A stretch of 23,292 bases of DNA from JALQUL01 sp964556425 (GTDB lineage: Bacteria > Pseudomonadota > Gammaproteobacteria > Burkholderiales > Burkholderiaceae_C). The notes beneath the pieces are model-generated. The model saw nothing but the letters and a program-made list of their open reading frames with translations, did no database searches and was not told where the DNA came from. Each line of letters begins with the position of its first letter. Position 1 is the stretch's first letter. This document shows positions 22,202-23,292 of the stretch, one piece after another. Location: the NCBI GenBank assembly GCA_964556425.1, contig CAZKWC010000046.1, positions 1 to 23,292 of the forward strand, written 5' to 3'. A program made the translations under genes and the position numbers.

Positions 22202-22342
22202 TTAACAGGATAAGGCAGCCATGCTTTTGGCTCAACGAGTTGTTCATCTTACCAATCGACTTTTTATAGTTTCACCAATTGCTGGACTTTTATTGGAACC
22301 TAGCATGACCCACTCAGGCAATCGAACGACCAGAATCTCTAC
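22202..22342 (-). pseudogene. Coding-like remnant with two in-frame TGA codons
   Basis: On the minus strand, one frame next to the toxin gene reads VEILVVRLPEWVMLGSNK, SPAIGETIKSRLVR, then TGA (22244-22246), TTR, TGA (22232-22234), AKSMAALSC and TAA (22202-22204). Both TGA codons sit where Trp would fit (…VRW-TTRW-AKS…), as if TGG had mutated to TGA. This suggests a degraded protein-coding segment. Family not recognised. It overlaps the end of the toxin gene by four bases in a different frame. Confidence 0.35.
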
Positions 22343-22800
22343 ATGAAGTCCTTAGATATATTCCCCTTTTCAGTGTCATGATCTTCCCACGGATTGATGA
22401 TAGTCACTCCAGTGGGCGTGAAATCAGCAACATTGCGAGTGACCACCGCCATGCCATGTACTAGGGCTGTTGCAGCAATGAGTGCGTCACGCTCGCCCCG
22501 CTTGTCAGGCACATGCAATTGAGCGCAACGTTGTGCCACAGCGGTATCAATAGAGATTGTGCGGGAGGAAAATTCTGGCAGTACCTGCTGTTCTAGCCAC
22601 GAACGCAGCATCGCACCTTGGGTTGCGTCCTTTCGCTCAACAGACAAAACGCCAAGTTCTAATTCCATGATGGTGATGGCGGACACAAAGAGGTTGGATG
22701 CATCGACGCTTTCCGCCCATCTAGCTACGTTAATATCGGCCTTGCCCGAATGCACCTTGCGTAGCTCAGAAACTACGTTGGTATCAAGAACAAACATCAT
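22339..22800 (-). CDS. vapC: VapC/FitB-type PIN-domain toxin ribonuclease
   Basis: 153 residues, a single PIN domain of standard VapC length with a short extra tail. The four acidic site residues are present: Asp6 (VLDTNVVSEL), Glu46 (TIMELELG), Asp105 (GERDALIAATA) and Asp126 (TRNVADF). The C-terminal IINPWE is typical of FitB-like members. The protein should cleave RNA (tRNA or rRNA in studied relatives) when not held by its antitoxin. Its start overlaps the antitoxin stop (ATGA), giving translational coupling. Base composition is visibly richer in G+C than the flanking genes, which points to acquisition by transfer. The last ~14 residues (HDTEKGNISKDFM) lie past the usual end and may have been added at the junction. 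Confidence 0.93.
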   Translation of the reverse strand: MMFVLDTNVVSELRKVHSGKADINVARWAESVDASNLFVSAITIMELELGVLSVERKDATQGAMLRSWLEQQVLPEFSSRTISIDTAVAQRCAQLHVPDKRGERDALIAATALVHGMAVVTRNVADFTPTGVTIINPWEDHDTEKGNISKDFM

Positions 22801-23051
22801 GAGAAATCAACCGGCCGGTGTTCGATCGTCACACGGGGTGGCTCAAACTCAATATCGGCAAGACCTGGCATAGTCAGCACATCGGCAATATTGCGGCGCT
22901 GATTGATGAGACGCTGATAGTCTTCAAAGCTCATAAGCACATGGGCAGGGCGGCCTCGATCTGTGATGAACACGGGTCCATTTTTCGCAGCTCGTTTCGC
23001 CTCGCTCGCCCCTTGGTTGAACTCGCGACTTGTTAAAGTGGTAATGGTCAT
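22797..23051 (-). CDS. Phd/YefM-family antitoxin, partner of the VapC-like toxin
   Basis: 84 residues. The N-terminal DNA-binding part has the Phd/YefM pattern: TSREFNQGASEAKRAAKNGP, VFITDRGRPAHVLMSFEDYQRL. The C-terminal tail (LADIEFEPPRVTIEHRPVDF) is the stretch that would wrap around the PIN toxin. It should repress its own operon and neutralise the toxin. The start ATG 23051 has a strong ribosome-binding site on the minus strand (GAGG, plus-strand 23059-23062, 7 nt spacer). It is the first gene of the pair and shares its higher G+C. Confidence 0.93.
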   Translation of the reverse strand: MTITTLTSREFNQGASEAKRAAKNGPVFITDRGRPAHVLMSFEDYQRLINQRRNIADVLTMPGLADIEFEPPRVTIEHRPVDFS

Positions 23052-23074
23052 GGCGTTACCTCGTTTGCCAAAAT

Positions 23075-23096
23075 AATGTAGTCATGTTACTACATT
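23075..23096. promoter_or_regulatory. Probable operator of the toxin-antitoxin operon
   Basis: AATGTAGT (23075-23082) and ACTACATT (23089-23096) are perfect inverted repeats with a 6-bp centre, 24 bp upstream of the antitoxin start codon. On the minus strand, TTGCAC lies just upstream and TACATT overlaps the dyad, but their spacing (20 bp) is long. The position fits autoregulation by the antitoxin or toxin-antitoxin complex. Confidence 0.65.
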
Positions 23097-23292
23097 GTTC
23101 GTGCAAGGGCAAGAAGTAGTTTTCAGAAGGCATTAATACCTTGAATAGCATCATCTTTTGATGGATCAATTTCCCAATCAACTCTATTAATTGAATACAT
23201 CTATCAGTAGGCAAATTGAAATCATTTTATAGGTTGGAAGCTAAAAAAATTTCATCCCTTATTTGAATCAAAGACTCTCAATCAAACTCTTT
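23097..23292. other. Short right-edge stretch, no convincing gene
   Basis: A minus-strand frame 23123-23200 would encode 25 residues (MYSINRVDWEIDPSKDDAIQ...) without a ribosome-binding site. Further right, the minus strand reads KEFD-TGA-ESLIQIRDEIFLASNL-TAA, another short coding-like piece with one in-frame TGA. Both may be debris of a gene broken by the toxin-antitoxin insertion, or chance. Composition returns here to the low G+C of the rest of the window. Confidence 0.3.

Larger units (their letters stand above)
21383..22338. other. Gene-poor accessory stretch with decayed coding and IS debris
   Basis: No intact gene is visible across 956 bp. Three short, coding-like but broken frames occur: minus strand 21432-21692, plus strand 21765-21926 (a 53-codon piece without a proper start; it contains VDSVNPIGLVKFPRF and PIAGIHQYIEQQQQ), and minus strand 22202-22342. 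A hairpin-like tract at 21961-22000 recalls an IS200/IS605-type right end. Between 22010 and 22200 the DNA is AT-rich and I see nothing there except short repeats of TTTAGA and a short inverted A/T tract. Confidence 0.55.

Noticed and set aside
21075..22338. Integrative element with attachment sites at the tRNA 3' end
   Set aside because: No repeat of the tRNA 3' end was found downstream within the window, and the recombinase lies on the other side of the tRNA genes.
22559..23036. Plus-strand frames opposite the toxin-antitoxin genes
   Set aside because: Shadows in G+C-richer DNA; the minus-strand proteins match known families along their whole length.
1..23292. CRISPR array or cas genes
   Set aside because: No regularly spaced direct repeats and no Cas-like protein were seen.

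Overview
The window looks like chromosomal DNA of a low-G+C betaproteobacterium (Burkholderiales or Methylophilales-like). The main hints are an aceF-lpdA pair in which dihydrolipoamide dehydrogenase carries its own N-terminal lipoyl domain, an OmpA-type lipoprotein, and a surface cluster of a style I associate with these orders. The genus cannot be fixed from sequence alone. The standard genetic code applies. Several genes have A/T-rich leaders with no visible Shine-Dalgarno sequence.

Layout. (1) 1-2950: the 3' part of aceF (pyruvate dehydrogenase E2) and complete lpdA (E3), closed by a strong terminator. (2) 2960-3777: a single-gene unit for an OmpA-like lipoprotein, with a 3' region of three hairpins. 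(3) 3890-6134: tadA fused to a degenerate alpha/beta-hydrolase domain, then an LD-carboxypeptidase (ldcA-like), ending at a bidirectional terminator. (4) 6246-11259, minus strand: response regulator, FecR-domain periplasmic protein and CHASE2 histidine kinase, in that transcription order. (5) 11260-11727: a divergent AT-rich regulatory region with a 14-bp palindrome and a 12-bp inverted repeat. (6) 11728-16718: two overlapping genes, an SdrD-B/OmpA surface protein and a 1308-residue outer-membrane protein. (7) 16863-17873: a metallo-beta-lactamase-fold hydrolase of the NAPE-PLD/UlaG type. (8) 17946-20218: a tyrosine recombinase divergent from a KfrA-like coiled-coil DNA-binding protein, followed by a small acidic protein. 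(9) 21075-21336: two identical tRNA-Val(UAC) genes, each with its own terminator. (10) 21383-22338: a stretch of gene and insertion-sequence debris. (11) 22339-23096: a Phd/VapC toxin-antitoxin pair, visibly richer in G+C than the rest and probably acquired.

The part that reads most like a dedicated system is regions 4-6. A membrane kinase with an extracytoplasmic CHASE2 sensor, a secreted FecR-like protein and an OmpR-type regulator lie back to back with an operon for a peptidoglycan-anchored SdrD/OmpA protein and a very large beta-barrel. The inferred job is sensing the envelope or a surface and controlling a surface structure. The tRNA-flanked right third is an accessory region with recombinase, toxin-antitoxin and IS relics.
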